This document shows positions 45,953-54,481 of a stretch of 64,000 nt of DNA, one piece after another. The DNA is from Mediterraneibacter massiliensis (lineage in GTDB: Bacteria > Bacillota > Clostridia > Lachnospirales > Lachnospiraceae): contig NZ_LN913001.1 of the NCBI RefSeq assembly GCF_001487105.1, positions 1,265,353 to 1,329,352 on the forward strand. The letters are read 5' to 3'. Made by a program: the position numbers and the translations under genes. Numbering within the stretch: position 1 is the stretch's first letter; every line of letters begins with the position of its first letter. The notes below the pieces were generated by a model. It saw only the letters and a list, made by a program, of their open reading frames with translations. It did not search any database and was not told where the DNA came from.

Positions 45953-47266
45953 ATGAAAGAAACATTATTAAAGAAAATCGAAGAAAGAAAATTAAAAGTA
46001 GGAGTTGTAGGCTTAGGCTATGTAGGCCTTCCCCTGGCAGTAGAAAAGGCAAAGGCAGGTTTTGAGACGATTGGTTTTGATGTGCAGGAGGAAAAGGTCA
46101 ATCTGGTAAATGCAGGTCACAATTACATAGGAGATGTGGTCGATAAAGATTTACAGAAATTGGTCGAGGAAGGGATGCTGAAAGCAACAACAGATTTCAG
46201 TTTTGTTAAAGATGTGGATTTTATCGCAATTTGCGTTCCTACACCTTTGGATAAACATCAGCAGCCGGATATCAGCTATGTAAAATCTTCTACAGAGGCA
46301 ATATCCAGATATCTGACAAAAGGAACTATGGTTGTTTTGGAATCTACTACTTATCCAGGGACGACAGAAGAACTGATTAGACCGATTCTGGAAGAAGGTT
46401 CCGGTTTAAAGTGCGGGGAAGACTTTTATTTAGGCTTTTCGCCTGAGCGTGTCGATCCCGGAAACTTGATTTATAAAACGAAAAACACGCCGAAAGTCGT
46501 AGGTGCGATAGGCAAGGAAGCAACAGAAGTCATTGCCACGATGTACCGTGCTGTTTTAGAAGGAGAGGTATATGAGGTTTCTTCTCCCGCAATTGCAGAG
46601 ATGGAAAAGATTTTGGAAAACACATACAGAAATATTAATATAGGGCTTATCAATGAACTTACAATGCTTTGTAATGAAATGGGGATCAGCATGTGGGAAG
46701 TGATCGATGCCGCTAAAACAAAACCGTATGGTTTCCAGGCTTTTTATCCGGGACCAGGACTTGGCGGACACTGTATTCCATTGGATCCATATTATTTAAG
46801 CTGGAAAGCCAGAGAGTATGGTTTCCACACTTCCATGATTGAAAGCTCTATGATGATCAACGATAAAATGCCGGAGTATTGTGTAGAGAGAGCAAGCAAA
46901 ATATTGAATCGCAGCGCCAAAGCAATGAATGGAGCAAAAGTACTCGTATTGGGTGTAGCCTATAAGCAAGATATCGATGATTACAGAGAGAGTCCGGCGC
47001 TTAAGGTGATCGAAGTTTTAAAAAGAGAAAAGGCAGATGTTTCTTTTTATGATCCGTGGATTGCAGAGTATAAATACTTGGGAGAAAAATATCAAGGGCT
47101 GAAAGAAATTAATCCGGAGGTGATCGCTTCTTACGATCTGGTCATGATAACTACAGCGCACAGTAATGTGGATTACAATATGGTACAGAAAAATGCAAAA
47201 GCTATTTTTGATACAAAAAATGTTATGAAAAATATTGAAGATAGAGAAAACATAGAGATATTGTAG
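45953..47266 (+). CDS. Nucleotide-sugar 6-dehydrogenase (UDP-HexNAc dehydrogenase, WbpA/WecC-like)
   Basis: A 437-residue enzyme that oxidises C6 of a UDP-sugar twice to the uronic acid. It has the NAD loop VGVVGLGYVGLPLAVEKA (about residues 14-31), the region STTYPGTTEE, the helix EMEKILENTYRNINIGLINE (about 213-232) and the catalytic Cys in GPGLGGHCIPLDPYYLSW (about 257-274). The NTYRNxNI wording is that of UDP-N-acetylhexosamine dehydrogenases. ATG at 45953 follows GAGGAAGAG; the in-frame ATG at 45935 lacks a site. With the next gene and the one at 52206 it matches the WbpA-WbpB-WbpE route. Confidence 0.93.
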   Translation: MKETLLKKIEERKLKVGVVGLGYVGLPLAVEKAKAGFETIGFDVQEEKVNLVNAGHNYIGDVVDKDLQKLVEEGMLKATTDFSFVKDVDFIAICVPTPLDKHQQPDISYVKSSTEAISRYLTKGTMVVLESTTYPGTTEELIRPILEEGSGLKCGEDFYLGFSPERVDPGNLIYKTKNTPKVVGAIGKEATEVIATMYRAVLEGEVYEVSSPAIAEMEKILENTYRNINIGLINELTMLCNEMGISMWEVIDAAKTKPYGFQAFYPGPGLGGHCIPLDPYYLSWKAREYGFHTSMIESSMMINDKMPEYCVERASKILNRSAKAMNGAKVLVLGVAYKQDIDDYRESPALKVIEVLKREKADVSFYDPWIAEYKYLGEKYQGLKEINPEVIASYDLVMITTAHSNVDYNMVQKNAKAIFDTKNVMKNIEDRENIEIL

Positions 47267-47278
47267 GAGGATATAAAG

Positions 47279-48352
47279 ATGAGATATGGTTTGATAGGCT
47301 GCGGGAGAATATCTACAAATCATGTGAAGGCAGTAGTTAATAATCATTTGGAATTTGTTGCTGCCTGCGATGTTGTACCGGAACATATAGAAAATGTGCT
47401 GTCTAAACATGATCTGCAGAATGATGCGAATATTAAAAGATATACAGATTATAAAAAAATGGTAGATGAAAATCAATTTGATCTTATAGCTATTGCGACA
47501 GAAAGCGGTATTCATGCAGAAATCGCCTTATATTGTATAGAGCGGGGCGTGAATGTGATCATTGAAAAACCGATGGCAATGAGTATAGCTGATGCGGACA
47601 AAATCATCCGACTTTCAGAAGAAAAGGGAGTGAAGGTGTCAGCATGTCATCAGAATCGTTTTAATGTTGCTGTACAGGAGATGAGGAAAGCTCTGGAAGC
47701 CGGAAGATTCGGAAAATTATCACATGGTTCTATCCATGTAAGATGGAACCGGAATAAAGAGTATTATACACAGGCACCTTGGCGAGGGACTTGGGCACAG
47801 GACGGTGGAGCCCTGATGAACCAATGTATTCATGGAATCGATCTGCTGCGCTGGATGATGGGAGAAGAAGTGGAGGAAGTATACGGTGTGACGAGACAGC
47901 AGTTTCATCATTATCTGGAAGCAGAAGATATAGGGATGGCAGTTGTGAAATTTAAAAATGGAGCAGTAGCCACTATTGAGGGCACGACAAATGTGTATCC
48001 CCAAAATTTAGAAGAAACATTATATTTATTTGGAGAGAAAGGAACAGTGAAACTGGGCGGGAAATCTACAAATAATATTGATGTATGGGATTTCGCAGAA
48101 GAAACAGAAAAAGATGAAAAGAATAAAGGCCTGGAAGAACAGACCAGTAATGTATATGGAAACGGTCATACGAGTCTGTATGCTGATATGATAGAAGCAA
48201 TAGAAAAGGATCGGAAACCATATGTAGATGCATATGCCGGCCGCAATGCATTAGAGTTAGTACTGGGAATCTACAAAAGCCAAAAAGAAGGAAAAGCCGT
48301 TAAATTTCCGATACAAGAATTTGCAAGTCAGGATATGGCAGGCGAGTTCTAA
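47279..48352 (+). CDS. Gfo/Idh/MocA oxidoreductase, probable UDP-GlcNAcA 3-dehydrogenase (WlbA/WbpB-like)
   Basis: A 357-residue NAD-dependent oxidoreductase. The Rossmann turn YGLIGCGRISTNHVKAV is at about residues 3-19 and the catalytic Lys is in NVIIEKPMAM (about 90-99). The segments CHQNRFNVAVQEMRKAL and WRGTWAQDGGALMNQCIHG (about 163-181) are typical of WlbA/WbpB, which oxidise C3 of UDP-N-acetylglucosaminuronic acid. The 12-base gap after the 6-dehydrogenase gene supports consecutive steps. The matching 3-aminotransferase is the DegT gene at 52206, with the muramidase gene in between. Confidence 0.88.
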   Translation: MRYGLIGCGRISTNHVKAVVNNHLEFVAACDVVPEHIENVLSKHDLQNDANIKRYTDYKKMVDENQFDLIAIATESGIHAEIALYCIERGVNVIIEKPMAMSIADADKIIRLSEEKGVKVSACHQNRFNVAVQEMRKALEAGRFGKLSHGSIHVRWNRNKEYYTQAPWRGTWAQDGGALMNQCIHGIDLLRWMMGEEVEEVYGVTRQQFHHYLEAEDIGMAVVKFKNGAVATIEGTTNVYPQNLEETLYLFGEKGTVKLGGKSTNNIDVWDFAEETEKDEKNKGLEEQTSNVYGNGHTSLYADMIEAIEKDRKPYVDAYAGRNALELVLGIYKSQKEGKAVKFPIQEFASQDMAGEF

Positions 48353-48391
48353 CAGACAATACAGAGTAAAACATATTTTAGGAGAGCTGTT

Positions 48392-51300
48392 TTGAGAAGA
48401 GTAAAAAAATTAATAAGTGGGATTTTGTGTTTTGTATTATTCATGACGAGTGTGATACAGGTGCAGGCAGAAAATGCAAACGAGGATAACTTGTCTTTGT
48501 TTGAAGTGAAGCTGGTGGAACAGTCAGATACACAGAGTGAGGATCTGCTTCAAGAAGAAAAAATAGCAGCAGAAAATCCGTATTTGAGTGAATTTGAGCT
48601 GGAGGTTGTTTTGGGGAGTAAAGCAACTTTATCTGTTGTTTCTGCACAAGAGAAGCCATATGAGTTTGTATTTATGGAAAATACAGAAAACGGGAGTACT
48701 GTTTTAGCAGAAGGCGCGGAACAAGAACTACAGCTGGATTTTACAGAAGAAGGCCAGAAAACATACGAGATACAGATCTTGGATGAAAAGCAGCTGTTAG
48801 AAGTGAAAAAGATAGTTGTACATGTGCAGAAACAAGAAGAAAATGATCAGAGCAGTACTGACGGTCAGGAAAATGCAGGAGTGGAACAAGAGGAACAGAA
48901 AGAGGCGCCATCTGAGAGTATAGAAAATACAGGAGGTAGCGCTGCTGGTGAAGGAGAAAATGCCGCAAGTTCTTTTTTTGATGAAAAAGGAATAGAAAAA
49001 AGTACAGGAACTGCATTGACAGGAACTTTGACAAGTAATAAGAGCACAGGGGAATATGTAAACCGAAGTGTCAGACTGACTGCCAATGTAACAGGCGGCA
49101 ATGGAGATCTGGAATATCAGTTTTCTGAAGTCTATAACGGAGTGACAAAAGTAGTACAGGCATATAGTGATAAAAACACATATAGTTTTACTACAAAAGA
49201 GATAGGAAAGCATAATTATTATGTAGATGTAAAAGATAATACAGGGCAGACCCTCAGACTTTCTTATACAATGACGATAGTGTTACAGCCGGGCTATGAA
49301 ATGGTGGGAACCTTGACAAGCAATAAAACGACGGCAGAGTATGAAAATCGGAGTGTCACATTGACAGCGAAGGTGTCAAAGGGGTATGGCGGCTATAATT
49401 ATGTATTTAAAGAAAGCTATAATGGAATAACCAAGACTGTGCAGACAGGAGAAGACAGTACCTATAGCTTTAAGACAGATAGAGTAGGCAGCCATACCTA
49501 TATAGTGATAGTGACGGATAAAGCAGGTCAGCAGCTGGAATTAAAATACAAGATGAATGTGTATGAAGAACCAGTTGTAAAATTAAAAGGAACCTTGACA
49601 AGCAGTAAAAGTACCGGAGAATATGTAAATCGAAGTGTTAAACTGACAGCAAATGTAACGGGAGGAAATGGTACACGCAAGTATCAGTTTTCGGAAAATT
49701 ATAATGGAGAAACGAAAGTTGTACAAGAATACAGTACAAAAAATACGTATTCTTTTACGACGAAAGAGATAGGAAAGCATACCTATTACGTAGATGTGAA
49801 GGATCATAAAGGGCAGACGCTCAGACTTTCTTATACAATGACAGTAGTGCCGCAGTCCGGTTATCAGATGGCAGGAACCATGACAAGCAATAAGACGACG
49901 GCAGAGTATGAGAATCGAAGTGTTACATTGACAGTAAATATGAAAAATGGATATGGCGGCTATAGCTATGTGTTTAAAGAAGGCTATAATGGGACTACAA
50001 AGACAGTGCAAAAAGGTGAAAAAAACACGTATAGTTTTAAGACAGCGGGAGTGGGCAGCCATACCTATACAGTGGTAGTGACAGATAAAGCAGGTCAACA
50101 GCTGGAATTGAAATATAAGATGCAGGTGTGCGAGGAACCGGTTGTAAAACTAGCCGGAACTTTAAAAAGCAATAAGAGCACCGGCGAATATGTGAACAGG
50201 GGAGTTACGCTGACAGCAGACGTAACGGGAGGAAACGGCACACGTAAGTATCAGTTTTCCGAAAACTATAATGGAGAGACGAAAGTAGTACAAGAATATA
50301 GTACGAAAAATACCTACTCATTTACAACGAAAGAAATTGGAAAGCATACCTATTATGTAGACGTGAAGGACAATAAAGGGCAGACGCTCAGACTTTCTTA
50401 TACAATGACAGTAGTGCCGCAGTCCGGCTATGAAATGGCGGGAACCTTGACAAGCAATAAGACGACGGCGGAGTATGAAAACAGGAGCGTCACTTTAACG
50501 GCAAAACTGTCAAAAGGGTATGGCGGCTATAACTATGTTTTTAAAGAAAGTTATAATGGTATTACAAAGACAGTGCAAGAGGGTGAAAAAAATACCTATA
50601 GCTTTACGACAAAAGGAGTAGGGAGCCATACCTATACAGTGACCGTGACAGACAAAGCAGGTCAGCTACTGGAATTGAAATATAAGATGCAGGTGTATGC
50701 AGAACCAGATACACAGCCGGAACAGACGATGAAAGGGACTCTAACCAGTAATAAGAGTACCGGAGAATATGCAAAGAGAAGTGTTACACTTACAGCAGAT
50801 GTAACGGGAGGAAATGGTACACTGGAGTATCAATTTTCGGAAACATATAATGGAGAGACGAAAGTAGTACAGAAATATAGCAGTAAAAACACGTATAGTT
50901 TTTCTACCAAAGGAGTCGGTATACATACATACTATGTAGATGTAAAAGACAGTAAAGGAAAGACATTAAAACTTTCATATAAGATGACAGTTGCGGCTCA
51001 TCCAGACTATGAGATCGCAGTAGGTTTAAGCAGTAATAAAACTACAACAGAATATGTGGGACGGTCAATAGCGCTTACAGCGACAGCCTCAGGTGGATAT
51101 GACAAAAACTATGAATATCAGTTTTCTGAGACATACGGAGGAGAAACTGTAGTCGTACAGAAGTTTAGCAAGGATAATACGTATCATTTTACGACAAAAA
51201 CAGTCGGCAGTCATATATATACAGTAACAGTCCGGGACGGACAAAATCAAACAAAGAGTAAGTCCTATAGCATGACTGTAAAAATACATCCTGATTATCA

Positions 51301-52192
51301 GATGTATGCAACGTTGGAAAGCAATAAAACAACAGCTGAGTATTCAAATAGAAGTGTAACATTGACAGCATCAGCTTCAGGAGGCTATGGGGAATATCAA
51401 TATCAGTTTGTAAGAGTATATGAAGGCGGGAGCAAGATAGTCAGGAACTATTCAACGTCTAATAAGTATACATTTATGACAGGGATTCCGGGAAATTATA
51501 CTTATTATGTAAACGTAAAAGATAAGGCGAATAACGTGGTACAGGCATCTTATTTTATGCAAGTAGCATCTGATGGAAATCTTTTTAAGGGAATTGATGT
51601 TTCCTCTTATCAAGGCAATATAAACTGGGCAAAGGTAAAAGCAGAAGGCGTGAATTTTGCTATGCTTAGAGTTGTAGAAAATAAGATGGGCGCACTTGCC
51701 GTAGATTCTAAATTTTATCAAAATGCAGCTGGAGCCACAGCAAATGGTATTGCTATCGGTGCATACAGATATGGATATGCCATGAGTGTTTCTGAGGCAA
51801 GGACAGAAGCTTATGCAGTTGTCAATGCCTTAAAGGCGAGTGGATGTACGTTTAGATATCCAATCGCTTATGATATGGAAGATTGGGAAACCCAGGGAAC
51901 ACTTAGTATGGCAGAAAGAACAGCTATTATAAAGACATTTAGGGAAATAATTGAAGAAAATGGCTATACATTTATGATCTATGCCAGCAGATCTTGGTTA
52001 GAGTCTATGATCGACATGGAGGAATTCGCCGGGGAAGATGTATGGGTGGCAGAGTACAGAGACTATACACCGGATTTGGGACATCAGTACAGAGGTCCCG
52101 GAAGAGTCACGATCTGGCAGTATTCCTCAAGGGGAAAAGTTTCAGGTATATCCGGTGATGTTGATATGAATATTGGTTATATGAAATATTGA
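48392..52192 (+). CDS. Secreted nine-repeat protein with C-terminal GH25 muramidase domain
   Basis: A 1,266-residue exported protein starting with TTG after TAGGAGAG. A signal peptide (about residues 1-26, VIQVQA end) is followed by an acidic, Gln/Glu-rich region, nine repeats of about 95 residues (about 211-1063) and a GH25 lysozyme domain (about 1064-1266). The GH25 motifs are FKGIDVSSYQGNINW, IGAYRYGYAMS, the catalytic-acid strand YDMEDWE and VWVAEYRDYTP. It ends shortly after the domain with no sortase motif, so it is released or held by its repeats. It should cut the MurNAc-GlcNAc bond in peptidoglycan. It lies between two steps of one sugar pathway, so it is co-expressed with the capsule. 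Confidence 0.94.
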   Translation: MRRVKKLISGILCFVLFMTSVIQVQAENANEDNLSLFEVKLVEQSDTQSEDLLQEEKIAAENPYLSEFELEVVLGSKATLSVVSAQEKPYEFVFMENTENGSTVLAEGAEQELQLDFTEEGQKTYEIQILDEKQLLEVKKIVVHVQKQEENDQSSTDGQENAGVEQEEQKEAPSESIENTGGSAAGEGENAASSFFDEKGIEKSTGTALTGTLTSNKSTGEYVNRSVRLTANVTGGNGDLEYQFSEVYNGVTKVVQAYSDKNTYSFTTKEIGKHNYYVDVKDNTGQTLRLSYTMTIVLQPGYEMVGTLTSNKTTAEYENRSVTLTAKVSKGYGGYNYVFKESYNGITKTVQTGEDSTYSFKTDRVGSHTYIVIVTDKAGQQLELKYKMNVYEEPVVKLKGTLTSSKSTGEYVNRSVKLTANVTGGNGTRKYQFSENYNGETKVVQEYSTKNTYSFTTKEIGKHTYYVDVKDHKGQTLRLSYTMTVVPQSGYQMAGTMTSNKTTAEYENRSVTLTVNMKNGYGGYSYVFKEGYNGTTKTVQKGEKNTYSFKTAGVGSHTYTVVVTDKAGQQLELKYKMQVCEEPVVKLAGTLKSNKSTGEYVNRGVTLTADVTGGNGTRKYQFSENYNGETKVVQEYSTKNTYSFTTKEIGKHTYYVDVKDNKGQTLRLSYTMTVVPQSGYEMAGTLTSNKTTAEYENRSVTLTAKLSKGYGGYNYVFKESYNGITKTVQEGEKNTYSFTTKGVGSHTYTVTVTDKAGQLLELKYKMQVYAEPDTQPEQTMKGTLTSNKSTGEYAKRSVTLTADVTGGNGTLEYQFSETYNGETKVVQKYSSKNTYSFSTKGVGIHTYYVDVKDSKGKTLKLSYKMTVAAHPDYEIAVGLSSNKTTTEYVGRSIALTATASGGYDKNYEYQFSETYGGETVVVQKFSKDNTYHFTTKTVGSHIYTVTVRDGQNQTKSKSYSMTVKIHPDYQMYATLESNKTTAEYSNRSVTLTASASGGYGEYQYQFVRVYEGGSKIVRNYSTSNKYTFMTGIPGNYTYYVNVKDKANNVVQASYFMQVASDGNLFKGIDVSSYQGNINWAKVKAEGVNFAMLRVVENKMGALAVDSKFYQNAAGATANGIAIGAYRYGYAMSVSEARTEAYAVVNALKASGCTFRYPIAYDMEDWETQGTLSMAERTAIIKTFREIIEENGYTFMIYASRSWLESMIDMEEFAGEDVWVAEYRDYTPDLGHQYRGPGRVTIWQYSSRGKVSGISGDVDMNIGYMKY
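49022..51580 (+). repeat. Nine tandem protein repeats of about 95 residues (about 285 bp each)
   Basis: Repeats start with G-T-L-T-S-N-K-like words and end in an SYTMTV- or KYKMQV-like strand. Repeats 1, 3 and 5 (STGEYVNR and TGGNG type) alternate with 2, 4 and 6 (TTAEYENR and KGYGGY type), giving three 190-residue pairs with high similarity between pairs. Repeats 7-9 are more divergent. The pattern suggests duplication of a two-repeat unit. Each repeat looks like a beta-sandwich domain. Confidence 0.9.
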
Positions 52193-52205
52193 AAGGAAGG
52201 ATCGT

Positions 52206-53330
52206 ATGCAGTTTAGAGACTTAAAAACACAGTATAAAGAATTAAAAAAGGATATAGATAGTGGGATTTCCAAAGTTTTGGAGGACTGTAATTTTATAAG
52301 TGGCGGACAGGTCTCTGAATTGGAAAAAGAATTATCTGAATATGTAGGAACGAAGTTCTGTGTTACGTGTGGAAATGGAACCGATGCATTATCAATGATG
52401 ATGATGGCATGGGGAGTGAAAGAGGGCGATGCGGTATTCGTTCCGGATTTTACTTTTTTCGCTTCAGCGGAGGTCGTTGCGTTTGCAGGAGCAACACCGG
52501 TATTTTATGATGTAAATGCGGATACATATAACGCAGATCCCGCATCATTGGAGCGAGCGATCCAGGCGGTGCTGGCAGAAGGTAAGCTTATACCTAAAGT
52601 GATCATAGCCGTTGATTTATTTGGTCAGCCGGCGGATTATCGGGAATTATCAAAAATCGCAAAAAAATATGATCTGTATCTTCTGGAAGATGGAGCACAA
52701 GGATTTGGCGGGAAAATCGGAGAAAAAAGAGCATGTAGTTTTGGCGATGCCGCCACGACCTCTTTTTTCCCGGCTAAGCCGTTGGGATGTTATGGAGACG
52801 GTGGAGCGATTTTTACAAATGATGAAAAAACTGCAAAGTTGTTACAATCTTTAAGAGTACACGGAAAAGGAAGTTTTAAATATGATAATGTACGAATCGG
52901 TTGGAATTCCAGATTAGATACACTACAGGCAGCTGTGCTGCAGGTGAAATTGGAGGCGTTTAAAAGGTATGAGCTGCAGGCAGTTAATGAAGCGGCAGTA
53001 AAATATAACGGCTTTTTGGGAGAAACAGTCAAAATTCCGGTTGTGCCTGACGGCTTCTATTCCAGCTGGGCACAATACACAATACAGGTTACAGAAAAAA
53101 CGATAAGAGATGATCTGCAGGGATATTTGAAGGAAAATGGAATTCCGAGTATGGTATATTATCCAAAACCGATGCATCTTCAAACTGCGTTTCATAATCT
53201 TCATCAGTATGAGGAATGTAAGACAGCGGAAAAGTTGTGTGATACAGTGGTGTCTTTACCGATGCATCCATACTTGCAGGAGAAAGATATAGAACAAGTA
53301 AGTAAACACGTAAAAGATTTTTTAGGATAA
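52206..53330 (+). CDS. DegT-family sugar 3-aminotransferase (WbpE/WlbC/GnnB-like)
   Basis: A 374-residue PLP enzyme. It has the WbpE-like start MQFRDLKTQYKELKKDID, the phosphate-binding segment TCGNGTDALSMMMMAWGV (about residues 56-73), DPASLERAI, LLEDGAQGFGGKI (about 160-172) and the PLP Lys in TSFFPAKPLGCYGDGGA (about 181-197). This family transaminates UDP-3-keto-GlcNAcA to the 3-amino sugar. It therefore completes the 6-dehydrogenase and WlbA-like steps encoded at 45953 and 47279. It differs clearly from the other DegT gene at 35480. The start has an AAGGAAGG site. Confidence 0.92.
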   Translation: MQFRDLKTQYKELKKDIDSGISKVLEDCNFISGGQVSELEKELSEYVGTKFCVTCGNGTDALSMMMMAWGVKEGDAVFVPDFTFFASAEVVAFAGATPVFYDVNADTYNADPASLERAIQAVLAEGKLIPKVIIAVDLFGQPADYRELSKIAKKYDLYLLEDGAQGFGGKIGEKRACSFGDAATTSFFPAKPLGCYGDGGAIFTNDEKTAKLLQSLRVHGKGSFKYDNVRIGWNSRLDTLQAAVLQVKLEAFKRYELQAVNEAAVKYNGFLGETVKIPVVPDGFYSSWAQYTIQVTEKTIRDDLQGYLKENGIPSMVYYPKPMHLQTAFHNLHQYEECKTAEKLCDTVVSLPMHPYLQEKDIEQVSKHVKDFLG

Positions 53331-53360
53331 TTTTGAAACGATCGAGAGGAAACTGACATT

Positions 53361-54458
53361 ATGATAAAATATATAAAGCGGTGGGGGGAAAAACTTAAGA
53401 AATATGAGAACCGACATCCCATTTTAATTATATTATGGTCAGTATGCGTTACTCTGCTCGTAGTACTTTTTTCTGGCGGCATTTATCTTTATGTGCAGCA
53501 GCGTCAAGAAATAAGACATGTGCGGTTTGAAGATAAAGAATTTGAAAAAGCAGTTCAAAAGAGCTTGGAAAAGAAATATATAACAACAGATGATCTTAAA
53601 AATCTTACTACATTGGAAATTGAGGACAACAAGCAGATAGAAGATATTTCAGATTTAGTAAAATTTCCTAATTTGACATCTCTTGTTATTAAGAATTGTG
53701 AGATCAGTGATCTCCATGTAATAGGTAAATTAGATAAACTGAAGAGTTTAAATCTTACGGGCAACAACATAGAGGATTTAACTCCTTTGTCAGAGTGTTA
53801 TGCGTTAAAAGAAATATTTTTAGGGAATAACAATATAACAGATATTACGCCTTTATATAATTTAAATGGTCTTCAAACAGTAGGACTTCAACAAAATAAT
53901 ATCAGCTCAATAGAACCAGGCATTGAAAAAATGGTTTCTTTGAGTTATATCGATATTGCCAATAACAGACTGATATCTATAGATCCGCTAGGAGACATCG
54001 AGAATTTGGTTTATCTGTATGCCGGTTCTAATAAGTTATCAGAGACACCGCAGTTATCTGATATGAGCGCTTTGAAAGTTTTGGATCTGAGCAACAATGC
54101 TTTCCAGAAATTGGACAAGATGGGGGACTTCCCCTCCCTTCAAGAATTAAATATATATGGTAATCATTTGGAAGGCTTGGAGGTATTGGATGGTTGCCCA
54201 AATCTTATAAAATTGAATTTGTCGTATAATGATTTTCATTCATTGGATGGAATTTTGCAGTGCGAAAAGTTAGAATATTTAGATATTCGGGCAACAAAAA
54301 TAGAACATGTGGAAATGTTAAAAGTATTGCCAGCTTTTAACAGCATTTATATGGATGATAGAGTTGACAGGAGTCAATTGGATTTTATGATTGGGCATTT
54401 TAGAAATGGAGATACAAAGACAAAACAATACTTATTGCAGAAGCAGTACAATTTATAA
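53361..54458 (+). CDS. Membrane-anchored leucine-rich repeat protein
   Basis: A 365-residue protein with a basic N terminus, one membrane helix (about residues 20-47, ILIILWSVCVTLLVVLFSG) and an outside domain made of about ten LRRs of 21-23 residues (about 90-335), with internalin-like words such as LKSLNLTGNNIEDLTPL and LKEIFLGNNNITDITPL. There is no LPXTG motif. LRR proteins bind proteins or glycans. Within a capsule operon it may organise export or attachment; no such role is established. Confidence 0.88.
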   Translation: MIKYIKRWGEKLKKYENRHPILIILWSVCVTLLVVLFSGGIYLYVQQRQEIRHVRFEDKEFEKAVQKSLEKKYITTDDLKNLTTLEIEDNKQIEDISDLVKFPNLTSLVIKNCEISDLHVIGKLDKLKSLNLTGNNIEDLTPLSECYALKEIFLGNNNITDITPLYNLNGLQTVGLQQNNISSIEPGIEKMVSLSYIDIANNRLISIDPLGDIENLVYLYAGSNKLSETPQLSDMSALKVLDLSNNAFQKLDKMGDFPSLQELNIYGNHLEGLEVLDGCPNLIKLNLSYNDFHSLDGILQCEKLEYLDIRATKIEHVEMLKVLPAFNSIYMDDRVDRSQLDFMIGHFRNGDTKTKQYLLQKQYNL

Positions 54459-54481
54459 ATTCAAGGCAGAGGTTTTAGTAA

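Noticed and set aside
49022..51580. Regular DNA repeats as a CRISPR array or satellite
   Set aside because: The period is about 285 bp, the frame is open throughout, and the repeats are diverged protein domains without spacers.
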